Shown here: one piece after another, positions 1-9,163 of the stretch
How the letters are laid out: each line of letters opens with the position of its first letter
How positions within the stretch are numbered: position 1 is the stretch's first letter
Assembly: GCA_036506495.1 (NCBI GenBank)
Contig: DASXRQ010000145.1
Location: 31,605-95,604, forward strand
Reading direction: 5' to 3'
DNA: 64,000 nt
Origin: DASXRC01 sp036506495
Lineage (GTDB): Bacteria > Actinomycetota > Actinomycetes > Mycobacteriales > Micromonosporaceae
Made by a program: the position numbers and the translations under genes
Notes under the pieces: model-generated
Told to the model about the DNA's origin: nothing
Database searches by the model: none
Seen by the model: the letters and a program-made list of their open reading frames with translations, nothing else

Positions 1-490
1 TCGCGCCGAACAGGCCGCAGCATCCGCAGAGGACGCCCACTCCGCACAGGACCCACGTGGCGATCCGGCTGGCGTTGCTGCCGCGAAGGTCGCCGAGCGC
101 CAGGCCGATCAGCACCAGCGCGAACACGATGCCGACGACCGCCACGATCACCGAGACGACCTGGATCGCCGTCGCCGTGTTGTCGATCTCCGACCGAGTG
201 GCGTCGGTGCTGGCCGCCAGCCCTCGGAAGCGGTCCACGAACTCGTTCATCACGATCAGAGTTGTGATCGCGCCGACCAGTCCGAACAGGGCCATCAGCA
301 TCATCAGGCCGCCGGCGAGGTCGACGACGGCCGGCCGCCGGCCCGCCGCAGCCGGAAACGGTGGTCCGGCCGGAGGTCCCGGCGGCATCCCCGGGGGGAT
401 CCCGGGCGGCGGTCCCGGCGGCGTGGCGGGCGGCCCGGGTGGGGTCGCAGGCGGTTCGGGCGGCGTCGGCGGCGGCGGTGGGTACGACAT
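1..490 (-). CDS. Pro-rich N-terminus membrane protein, 3' end cut by window
   Basis: The frame reads from ATG at 490 to the window edge without a stop (163 codons). It starts with about 40 residues of Pro/Gly-rich sequence (PPPPPTPPEPPATPPGPP-like). Hydrophobic segments follow (VVDLAGGLMMLMALFGLVGAI, then VVSVIVAVVGIVFALVLIGLAL and TWVLCGVGVLCGCCGLFGA), with polar residues between. It resembles the next gene in layout: the TM order, the ASRIATWVL/PSRIVTWVL motif and the Cys-containing TM all recur, but the Pro-rich part is N-terminal here and C-terminal there. I infer a tandem duplication of a three/four-TM protein family. Function unknown. Confidence 0.7.
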   Translation of the reverse strand, partial: MSYPPPPPTPPEPPATPPGPPATPPGPPPGIPPGMPPGPPAGPPFPAAAGRRPAVVDLAGGLMMLMALFGLVGAITTLIVMNEFVDRFRGLAASTDATRSEIDNTATAIQVVSVIVAVVGIVFALVLIGLALGDLRGSNASRIATWVLCGVGVLCGCCGLFGA

Positions 491-514
491 GGCTGTTTCG
501 TCGCTGACTCGCCG

Positions 515-1342
515 TCAGCCGCGCGGCTCGGCGGGTCCCTCTGGAGGAGGCGGCGTACCGGGCTGCGCGGGCGGGGCTCCGGGCGGGGCCGGTGGGGTCT
601 CGGGCGCGGGCGGTGGCGTGCCCTGAGCCGGCGGGTAGCCGGGTGCGGGCGGGTAGCCGGGTGCGGGCGGGTAGCCGGGTGCGGGCGGATAGCCGGGTGC
701 GGGCGGATAGCCGGGTGCGGGCGGATAGCCGGGTGCGGGCGAGTAACCCGGCGTGCCCGGGTAGCCGGGCGGCACCCACGCCTCCTGCGGCTTGCGGAAG
801 AACTCGTTCGAGGGCGGCAGCGCGAGCAGGATCAGCGCGGTCAGCACCGCGATTAGCCCCACGATGGGTAGGCCAACGGACAACGGCTTGTACCAACCCG
901 GCAGCGCGTCCTCCAGCCGGCGCCGCAGCTCGTCGGGGTCCGGCATGTTGTCGCCACGGCCGGAGCCGACCGAGCTGATTGTCTGGCTGAACAGACCGCC
1001 GCCGAAGCAGCACAGCGCCGAGATGGCGCCGAGCACCCAGGTGACGATCCGGGACGGGTTGCGGCCTCGGCCGTTGATGATGCCCAGCAGCACGAACGCG
1101 GCACCGAACAACACGAAGAACACGGCGCTGAGGACGGAAACGGCCGTGACGACGCCCTCGGTCCCCGCCGCGTCGGTGCCGCGGTACACGTCGCGATAGA
1201 CATCCGTCACGGTGCCCATGACGGACAGGGTGATGATGGCGTCAATGACCATGACGACGGCCACGATGAACAGCAGCCAGGTGGAGACGGTGACGGTCGC
1301 GGGCCGTGGCCGTGCGGCGGCCGCGGACGTGGGGTCTGACAC
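515..1342 (-). CDS. Four-TM membrane protein with C-terminal PGYPPA repeats
   Basis: 275 aa. Hydrophobic segments lie near residues 20-42, 65-90, 100-120 and 155-178. A conserved NPSRIVTWVLG motif precedes the third. The C-terminal ~80 residues are Pro/Gly/Tyr-rich with seven PGY(P/S)PA repeats and a Pro-rich end, probably cytoplasmic and disordered. A charged loop (about residues 128-150) lies between TM3 and TM4. It follows its paralogue (start at 490) by 24 nt in the direction of transcription reversed, so both could form one unit. Such Pro-rich tails in actinobacteria often mediate protein contacts; no catalytic motif is visible and the function is unknown. Confidence 0.8.
   Translation of the reverse strand: MSDPTSAAAARPRPATVTVSTWLLFIVAVVMVIDAIITLSVMGTVTDVYRDVYRGTDAAGTEGVVTAVSVLSAVFFVLFGAAFVLLGIINGRGRNPSRIVTWVLGAISALCCFGGGLFSQTISSVGSGRGDNMPDPDELRRRLEDALPGWYKPLSVGLPIVGLIAVLTALILLALPPSNEFFRKPQEAWVPPGYPGTPGYSPAPGYPPAPGYPPAPGYPPAPGYPPAPGYPPAPGYPPAQGTPPPAPETPPAPPGAPPAQPGTPPPPEGPAEPRG
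633..757. repeat. 18-bp tandem repeat (7 units) encoding PGYPPA
   Basis: Seven consecutive 18-bp units beginning at 633, 651, 669, 687, 705, 723 and 741. The first three are nearly identical (gggtagccgggtgcgggc), the next three carry ggat for gggt, and the last is diverged. They code for the hexapeptide repeat at the C-terminus of the membrane protein on the minus strand. In-frame period means copy number can change without frameshift. Confidence 0.9.
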
Positions 1343-1425
1343 GGCACTCCCTTCGTGAAGTCGAGATCACGTTAGCGGTACGCGGGGGCCCACGCACGCC
1401 TGGCGCGGCGCCACACCGGCCAGCT

Positions 1426-1803
1426 CTACTCCGCGAACAATCCGGACAACCGGTCTCCGGCGTACTCGGACAGGCTCGTCTTATTCATGACGCAACCCAC
1501 GAACGTCGTTATCTCCGCGGGCTCGTTCGCGAGTGACTGCCACGCGGCCCGGGCGGCCACCGGGTCGAGGCTCTCCATCAGCGACGCGGCGTACACCCTT
1601 CCGGCCGGTGTCGCGTTCGCCAGCAACCACTCGACGTGCGGACGCAGCGCCGCGCCGTTCCGGGCGATCGCCGTTTCGAGCGTCCGGTACGCCTCCGTCA
1701 CCGGGAGCACCCGGCTGATCAGGCCCACTCCCCCGAAGGCCACCGTGTCGGCGGAGACGAGCTCGCGGAGAGCCGGCGTGATCGCGTCGGCCGTGTCGGT
1801 CAT
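1426..1803 (-). CDS. Hypothetical protein
   Basis: 125 aa from the ATG at 1803 (MTDTADAITPAL); an upstream ATG at 1827 is possible but adds only eight residues. All soluble, helix-prone, Ala/Leu-rich, with an acidic C-terminus (YAGDRLSGLFAE). A HEAT-like alternation (WLLANATPAGRVYAASLMES... AARAAWQSLANEP) is compatible with an all-helical repeat protein. It lies downstream of clpB on the same strand, separated by the hairpin at 1836-1904. I do not recognise a family. Confidence 0.65.
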   Translation of the reverse strand: MTDTADAITPALRELVSADTVAFGGVGLISRVLPVTEAYRTLETAIARNGAALRPHVEWLLANATPAGRVYAASLMESLDPVAARAAWQSLANEPAEITTFVGCVMNKTSLSEYAGDRLSGLFAE

Positions 1804-1835
1804 ACCGCCCATTCTGTCCCCCGCCACCCGGCATC

Positions 1836-1889
1836 ACCCGACGATCATGGCGTTTCCGCCGAACACGCTCGGTGTGTCTGGCGGCAAAG

Positions 1890-1904
<15 letters not shown>
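1836..1904. terminator. Long hairpin overlapping the clpB stop codon
   Basis: Perfect 14-nt arms ACCCGACGATCATG (1836-1849) and CATGATCGTCGGGT (1891-1904), with further inner pairing (TTT/CGCC/ACAC against GTGT/GGCG/AAA) and a short loop. The clpB TGA (1890-1892) lies inside the right arm, so the last codons of clpB are part of the structure. It can act as a terminator or as an mRNA 3'-end stabiliser between clpB and the next gene. No U-tract follows. Confidence 0.65.
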
Positions 1905-4484
<2,580 letters not shown>

Positions 4485-4507
4485 GTGCTCCCCTGGATAA
4501 GACCGGA

Positions 4508-4528
4508 GTTGAGCGTACTCCACTCAAG
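4508..4528 (-). promoter_or_regulatory. HAIR operator (HspR binding site) of clpB
   Basis: GTTGAGC-N7-ACTCAAG. The HspR consensus known from Streptomyces and mycobacteria is CTTGAGT-N7-ACTCAAG, so the right half is perfect and the left half has two changes. It lies 24-44 nt upstream of the chosen clpB start. Confidence 0.85.
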
Positions 4529-4555
4529 TCTTGCACGCGATGCCCCTCCCACCTC

Positions 4556-4617
4556 GTCGATCTAGGGCGAATTCTGATTAGTTGATCTCCAACGACCAGG
4601 ATTCGCCCTAGATCGAC
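4556..4617. repeat. Palindromic intergenic repeat, copy 1
   Basis: A 62-bp near-palindrome: arms begin GTCGATCTAGGGCGAAT and end ATTCGCCCTAGATCGAC, with an inner GTTG/CAAC mini-stem. The same element recurs at 39904-39961 with few differences. Here the arms carry two mismatches in the CTGAT/ACCAGG part. It occupies the divergent spacer between clpB and the SDR gene. Confidence 0.9.
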
Positions 4618-4643
4618 TGGGGAAACGGGGCTAGGCTCCCGCC

Positions 4644-5405
4644 GTGTCGGAGACATCGCGCGTGGCGCTCGTGACGGGCGCCGGGCGGGGCATTGGCCGC
4701 GGCGTCGCGGTGGCGCTCGCGGCAGCCGGCCACCGGGTCGCGCTGACGGCCCGGAGCCAGCCCCAGCTGGCGGAGACCGCCGAGCTGTGCGGCGGCGGAG
4801 CCGTCGCCGTGCCTCTCGACCTGACCGCACCCGGAGCCGTGGAGGACCTCTTCGCCCGCGTGGAGCGCGCGCTCGGTCCGGTGGAGATCCTGGTCGCGAA
4901 CGCCGGCGCCGGGACCTCGGCGCCGCTAGCCAAGATCACAGATGACGACTGGCAGCGGATGCTGGACCTCAACCTGACCGCGCCCTTCCGGTGCATCCGG
5001 CGGGCCGTGCCCACCATGACCTCGGCCGGATGGGGCCGGATTGTCGTGCTCGGCTCGATCGCATCGAAGCGCGGCGAGCCTTACATCGCGGCGTACACCG
5101 CCTCGAAGCACGGCGTGCTCGGGCTGGTCCGCTCCGCGGCCGCCGAGCTGGCCCGGACCGGCGTCACCGTCAACGCGGTCTGTCCGGCCTATGTGGACAC
5201 CCCCATGACCGACGGCTCGGTGGAGATGATCGTCGCCACCACTGGGCGTACACCCGAAGAGGCGCGCCGCATTCTCGAGCGGAAGCAGCCGATCGGGCGG
5301 CTCATCACGGTCGAGGAGGTGGTGACCGCCGTGCTCTACTGCATCGCGAACGACGCGGTCACCGGGCAGGGCATCAACGTCGACGGCGGGGCGGAGCAGT
5401 CGTGA
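4644..5405 (+). CDS. SDR-family oxidoreductase (hydroxyacyl-CoA dehydrogenase type)
   Basis: 253 aa. Classical short-chain dehydrogenase: TGAGRGIG dinucleotide motif (residues 11-18), NAGAG, active-site Ser in LGSIAS, YTASK catalytic Tyr-Lys, and C-terminal INVDGG. The usual reaction is NAD(P)-linked oxidation or reduction of a hydroxy/keto group. Its neighbours are CoA-dependent aromatic genes, so a BadH-like alicyclic hydroxyacyl-CoA dehydrogenase is my inference. The GTG start at 4644 is preceded by TAGGCT (4632-4637) six nt upstream, which suggests a leaderless mRNA. It overlaps the next gene by GTGA, implying translational coupling. Confidence 0.88.
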   Translation: MSETSRVALVTGAGRGIGRGVAVALAAAGHRVALTARSQPQLAETAELCGGGAVAVPLDLTAPGAVEDLFARVERALGPVEILVANAGAGTSAPLAKITDDDWQRMLDLNLTAPFRCIRRAVPTMTSAGWGRIVVLGSIASKRGEPYIAAYTASKHGVLGLVRSAAAELARTGVTVNAVCPAYVDTPMTDGSVEMIVATTGRTPEEARRILERKQPIGRLITVEEVVTAVLYCIANDAVTGQGINVDGGAEQS

Positions 5406-5803
5406 ACCGACGGGTCAACCCCCCATCGCTCGCGGCCCCGTCCGGGTTCTCGCACGCGGTCGTGGCGGCGCCGGGTCGCCACGTCTACCTCGCCGGCCAG
5501 ACGGCGCAGGACGCCACCGGCCGGATCGTCGCGGTCGGCGATGTGGTCGGCCAGTTCGAGCAGGCCCTGGGCAACCTGCTGACCGCCCTGCGCGAGGCCG
5601 GTGGCGAGCCACACCACCTCGTCTCGGTGACGATCTACATTGTGGACATTCCTCGCTACCGCGCCAACGCCAGACAGATCGGCGAGGTGTGGCGCCGGCT
5701 GTGTGGGCGGGACTACCCGGCCTCGGCCGGCGTCGGCGTCGCCCGGCTCTGGGACGACGAGGCCCTAGTCGAGATCGGCGGCGTGGCGGTGTTACCCGAT
5801 TGA
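5402..5803 (+). CDS. Rid family (YjgF/YER057c/UK114) protein lacking the RidA Arg
   Basis: 133 aa. The Rid fold is recognisable from YLAGQTAQDATGRIV, QFEQALGNLLTALREAGG, VTIYIVDI and the terminal VARLWDDEALVEIGGVAV. In RidA the catalytic Arg sits in a PARS motif; here the equivalent reads PASAG, so the Arg needed for imine/enamine hydrolysis appears absent. That puts it with the Arg-less Rid subgroups rather than RidA. It is translationally coupled to the SDR upstream (GTGA overlap) and overlaps paaX convergently by 12 nt. The neighbouring aminobenzoyl-CoA pathway makes an enamine-containing CoA ester, so a role there is attractive but the missing Arg argues against simple deamination. Confidence 0.88.
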   Translation: MNRRVNPPSLAAPSGFSHAVVAAPGRHVYLAGQTAQDATGRIVAVGDVVGQFEQALGNLLTALREAGGEPHHLVSVTIYIVDIPRYRANARQIGEVWRRLCGRDYPASAGVGVARLWDDEALVEIGGVAVLPD

Positions 5804-6610
5804 CCGCACGTGCTCGTGGGCCGGTCCGGCCAGCGCGGTGTTGAGCTCGGCGAACAGCCGCGCGGCGGCGGGTTCGGGCCAGTCGGCTGGCAGGAGCCCG
5901 GCCGGCAGACCCGGGTCGAGGTATGGCAGCCGCCGCCAGGCGGTGACCGCGCGCACCCAGTCGGCGAACGCCGACGCCTCGTCCCGTACGCCGCGGTCGA
6001 GCACCGGCCGGAAACGATGGAGAAAGTCCAGATAGGACGCGCCGATCGCGGCGAGGTCCCACCACTGGCCGACCATCTTTCCCAGATCCGCGAACGCGAG
6101 GTAGTCGGCGCGGAACAGGTCCACATAGGACTCGAGCGACAGCCGACGCAGGGTGGCCTCCGCGAGTTCACGCCGATGCTCGGGCGCGATCCACACGCCC
6201 GGCGCCACCGCACCGAAGCCCAGCCCCGCCAGCCGCGACCGCAGCGTGTGCCGCTTCGCCCGCTCCGCCTCGGGCACCGAGAACACGGCCAGTAGCCAGC
6301 CGCCGTTCGGGCCCATCGCGTGCGGCCGGAAGATCCGCTCATCGCCCTCGCGCAGGATTTCCGCGCCGAGCCCGGACAGCGCATAGCCGGCCGCGCCACC
6401 CGACCGCTCGGCGACGAGCAGGCCGCGCCGCTTCAGTCGCGAGATGGCCGACCGCACCGCCGGCTCGGCGACCCCGAGCTCGGCGAGCAACCGCACGATC
6501 ACGCCAACCGGCAGCCAGCCGGGCGCACCCTCGTGCACGCGCGCGTACAAGCCGTAGACGGTCACGATGAGCGCCCGCGGCTGCGGCTGGACCGGCTCCG
6601 CCATCGGCAA
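5792..6610 (-). CDS. PaaX-family transcriptional regulator
   Basis: 272 aa. The N-terminal winged helix (about 15-85: LIVTVYGLYARV...VRSAISRLKRRGLL), the central PaaX domain (WLLAVFSVPEAERAKRHTLR, then APGVWIAPEH) and the C-terminal PaaX-C region (ASYLDFLHRFRPVLDRG...WRRLPYLDPGLP) are all visible. PaaX regulators repress aromatic CoA catabolism and release DNA on binding an aryl-CoA. It is divergent from the ligase gene; the perfect palindrome 6623-6640 lies between them, and a near copy precedes the monooxygenase gene. The effector here is plausibly 2-aminobenzoyl-CoA (inference). The start could be M3/M4 (6604) instead of 6610. Confidence 0.92.
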   Translation of the reverse strand: MPMAEPVQPQPRALIVTVYGLYARVHEGAPGWLPVGVIVRLLAELGVAEPAVRSAISRLKRRGLLVAERSGGAAGYALSGLGAEILREGDERIFRPHAMGPNGGWLLAVFSVPEAERAKRHTLRSRLAGLGFGAVAPGVWIAPEHRRELAEATLRRLSLESYVDLFRADYLAFADLGKMVGQWWDLAAIGASYLDFLHRFRPVLDRGVRDEASAFADWVRAVTAWRRLPYLDPGLPAGLLPADWPEPAAARLFAELNTALAGPAHEHVRSIG

Positions 6611-6622
6611 AACATATCGCGC

Positions 6623-6640
6623 TGTTGACTGCCGTCAACA
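6623..6640. promoter_or_regulatory. Palindromic operator overlapping the ligase promoter
   Basis: TGTTGAC-TGCC-GTCAACA, a perfect 7+4+7 palindrome between paaX and the ligase gene. TTGACT (6625-6630) also reads as a -35, with TACTGA (6649-6654) 18 bp downstream as -10, so a bound repressor would cover the promoter. A near copy at 9126-9143 has the same relation to its promoter. Proposed PaaX site. Confidence 0.75.
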
Positions 6641-6696
6641 GAGCGGAATACTGACCCTGTGCGGTGCTCAAGGCCGAGCACCCTGAGGGAGGCGTC

Positions 6697-8304
6697 ATGC
6701 CGCTCGCACCGTCGGCTCACGTTGACACGTTCTGCCGCGACAACCTGCCGCCGGTTGACCAGTGGCCGCCGCTGGTCTTCGACCTACCCGAGCTGCGGTA
6801 CCCCGAGCGCCTCAACTGCGCCGTCGACCTGCTCGACCGCGCGATGGAGGCGTACGGGCCGGACCGGCTCTGCCTCATCGGGGCGGGCGAGCGACTCACC
6901 TACGGCGACCTGCGCGAGCGCTCCGACCGGGTGGCCCGGGTGCTGGTCGACGACCTCGGCCTCGTGCCCGGCAACCGGGTGCTGCTGCGCGGGCCGAACA
7001 ACCCGTGGCTGGTCGCGAGCTGGTTCGGCGCGCTGCGCGCCGGCTGCGTCGTCGTGACCACCATGCCGCTGCTACGCGCGAGCGAGCTGGGCACGATCCA
7101 CGAGATCGCCCAAATCGACCACTCGCTGGTCGACCACCGGTTCGTCCACGACCTCGCGACGGCGGCGATCGGCGCGTACACCATCTATGGCGCAGGAACC
7201 TCGGACGGCCTGGAGGCGCGCGCGGCGGCCAAGCCGGCGTCGTTCGAGCCGGTGCCGACGAGCGCGGACGACGTGGCTCTGCTCGCGTTCACGTCCGGCA
7301 CGACCGGGCGACCGAAGGCCACCATGCACTTCCACCGGGACGTGCTCGCGAACGCGGACACGTTCAGCCGACACATCCTGCGGCCGACGAGCGACGACCT
7401 GTTCACCGGGTCTCCACCGATCGGCTTCACGTTCGGCCTCGGCGGCCTGGTCGTGTTTCCCATGCGGGTGGGCGCGGCGTCGCTGCTGCTGGAGAAGGGC
7501 ACCCCGGACATGCTGCTGCCGGCGATCGCCGAGCATCGGCCCACGATCGTGTTCACCGCGCCGACGGCCTACCGGGCCCTGCTCGGGCTGGCCCAACCCG
7601 GCCAGCTCGCCTCGTTGCGCCGCTGCGTGAGCGCCGGCGAGCCACTGCCGCTGGCCACCTGGCAGGCCTGGCACGAGGCCACCGGCCTAAAGATCATCGA
7701 CGGCATCGGCTCGACCGAGATGCTGCACATCTTCATCTCCGCAGCGGACGACGACATCCGCCCGGGCTCGACCGGCAGACCGGTGCCCGGGTACGAGGCG
7801 GCCGTACTCGACGACGACGGGCGACCGGTGCCGGACGGCGAGATCGGCCGGCTCGCGGTGCGCGGCCCGACCGGGTGCCGCTACCTGTCCGACGAGCGGC
7901 AGAAGGCGTACGTGCAGCACGGCTGGAACCTGACCGGCGACACGTACGTCCGCGACGCGGATGGCTACTACTGGTACCAGGCGCGCAACGACGACATGAT
8001 CATCTCGGCCGGGTTCAACATCGCCGGGCCGGAGGTCGAGATGGCCTTGATGCGCCACCCCGACGTGCTGGAGTGCGGTGTCGTCGGCCGCCCGGACCCG
8101 GAGCGCACGATGTCGGTGCACGCGTTCGTGGTGCTCCGGCCCGGCGTTGTCGGCGACGCGGAGAAGGCGGCCGAGCTGGCGCGGCACGTGCGGGAGACGA
8201 TCGCGCCGTACAAGGCGCCGCGTACCGTCGAGTTCCTGCCGGCGCTGCCGCGGACCTCGACCGGCAAGGTCCAGCGCTACCGCCTGCGCGAGATGGTCAC
8301 GTGA
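6697..8304 (+). CDS. 2-aminobenzoate/benzoate-CoA ligase family protein
   Basis: 535 aa. ANL-superfamily adenylating enzyme: AMP-binding P-loop LLAFTSGTTGRPKATMH (about residues 195-212), IDGIGSTEMLHIF (A5), LTGDTYVRDADGYYWYQAR (A7) and the C-terminal lysine in LPRTSTGKVQRY (A10). The N-terminus (DNLPPVDQWPPLVFDLPEL) is typical of the benzoate/2-aminobenzoate-CoA ligase group. It would activate the carboxylate with ATP and CoA. Next to a two-domain aminobenzoyl-CoA monooxygenase, 2-aminobenzoate (anthranilate) is the likely substrate. The ATG at 6697 has a strong GGGAGG upstream; an in-frame GTG at 6664 is less likely. Confidence 0.9.
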   Translation: MPLAPSAHVDTFCRDNLPPVDQWPPLVFDLPELRYPERLNCAVDLLDRAMEAYGPDRLCLIGAGERLTYGDLRERSDRVARVLVDDLGLVPGNRVLLRGPNNPWLVASWFGALRAGCVVVTTMPLLRASELGTIHEIAQIDHSLVDHRFVHDLATAAIGAYTIYGAGTSDGLEARAAAKPASFEPVPTSADDVALLAFTSGTTGRPKATMHFHRDVLANADTFSRHILRPTSDDLFTGSPPIGFTFGLGGLVVFPMRVGAASLLLEKGTPDMLLPAIAEHRPTIVFTAPTAYRALLGLAQPGQLASLRRCVSAGEPLPLATWQAWHEATGLKIIDGIGSTEMLHIFISAADDDIRPGSTGRPVPGYEAAVLDDDGRPVPDGEIGRLAVRGPTGCRYLSDERQKAYVQHGWNLTGDTYVRDADGYYWYQARNDDMIISAGFNIAGPEVEMALMRHPDVLECGVVGRPDPERTMSVHAFVVLRPGVVGDAEKAAELARHVRETIAPYKAPRTVEFLPALPRTSTGKVQRYRLREMVT

Positions 8305-8338
8305 CCGCGGCCCGCTGTCGCAACGTCGGGAGACCACC

Positions 8339-9097
8339 TCAGGCCGGCAGGTAGCGGCCGCCGTTGACGTCGAGCGTGATGCCGGTGATGAACGACGCGC
8401 CGTCGCCGGCGAGGAAGAGCATCGGGTCCACGATCTCGCGCAGCTCGGGCATGCGGCCGAGCGGGATCGCGTCGAGCACCTCGCGGCGCTCGGCCTCGGC
8501 CATCTCGTCGAACCGCTGCCGCAGCCGCTCGGTGAGGAACAGGCCGGGCGCGACCGCGTTGACCCGGATACCCCGCGACCCGAGCTCGCGGGCCAGCCGG
8601 CGAGTGAGCCCGCCGATTGCGGCCTTTGCCGCGGCGTACGGAGCGCCGGTTACCGGCGACGGCTGGCGCGCACCGATCGAGGAGCAGGTCACGATCGCGC
8701 CGCCACCGGCCGCGGCCATCAGCGGCGCCACCGCCTGGCAGCAGTAGAACGTCCCCTTGACGTTGACGTCGAGCACGAGGTCCAGATCGGCCGGCCCGAT
8801 CGCGGGCAGGTCGCGCGGCGTGCCGAGCGAGCCGCCCGCAAGGGTCACCAGCACGTGCGGCCCGCCGAGGTCCGCGGCGACCGCGGCCATGAGGTCGCGG
8901 ACGGCCGCCGGGTCGGATACATCCACCTCGTACCCCCGGGCGGGCCCGGTCAGCGATGAGGCAGCGGACCGGACGGCGTCGCCGGCGACGTCGACGACCG
9001 CGACCGCTGCCCCGGCCTCGGCGAACCCGGCGGCCACCGCCCGGCCGATGCCGCCGGCGCCACCGGTGACCACGGCGGTACGCCCGTCAAACCGCAT
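8339..9097 (-). CDS. SDR-family oxidoreductase
   Basis: 252 aa. Classical SDR with TGGAGGIG near residue 12, the NNAG equivalent changed to TLAGG, Ser in CSSIGA, PYAAAK (Tyr-Lys), and C-terminal ITLDVNGG. The ATG at 9097 is chosen for its GGGAGG seven nt upstream; ATG 9118 is in frame but lacks a site. It is divergent from the monooxygenase gene over 66 nt containing the second PaaX-type site, so it is probably co-regulated. It presumably oxidises a ring-reduced hydroxyacyl-CoA intermediate (inference from context). Confidence 0.88.
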   Translation of the reverse strand: MRFDGRTAVVTGGAGGIGRAVAAGFAEAGAAVAVVDVAGDAVRSAASSLTGPARGYEVDVSDPAAVRDLMAAVAADLGGPHVLVTLAGGSLGTPRDLPAIGPADLDLVLDVNVKGTFYCCQAVAPLMAAAGGGAIVTCSSIGARQPSPVTGAPYAAAKAAIGGLTRRLARELGSRGIRVNAVAPGLFLTERLRQRFDEMAEAERREVLDAIPLGRMPELREIVDPMLFLAGDGASFITGITLDVNGGRYLPA

Positions 9098-9125
9098 GCC
9101 CGCCCGCCTCCCGATCATTGCGCCG

Positions 9126-9157
9126 CGTTGACCGTCGTCACCAGAGCAACATACGCT
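9126..9157 (+). promoter_or_regulatory. Second PaaX-type operator with leaderless promoter
   Basis: 9126-9143 (CGTTGAC-CGTC-GTCACCA) matches the operator at 6623-6640 at 14 of 18 positions, and the following CAGAGC...ATAC is shared too. TTGACC (9128-9133) and TACGCT (9152-9157) are spaced 18 bp exactly as in the first promoter. The -10 ends six nt before the GTG start at 9164, so transcription probably begins at or beside the start codon. Confidence 0.7.
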
Positions 9158-9163
9158 CGCCTC

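Noticed and set aside
633..757. CRISPR-like array
   Set aside because: Contiguous 18-bp units without spacers; codes for PGYPPA repeats.
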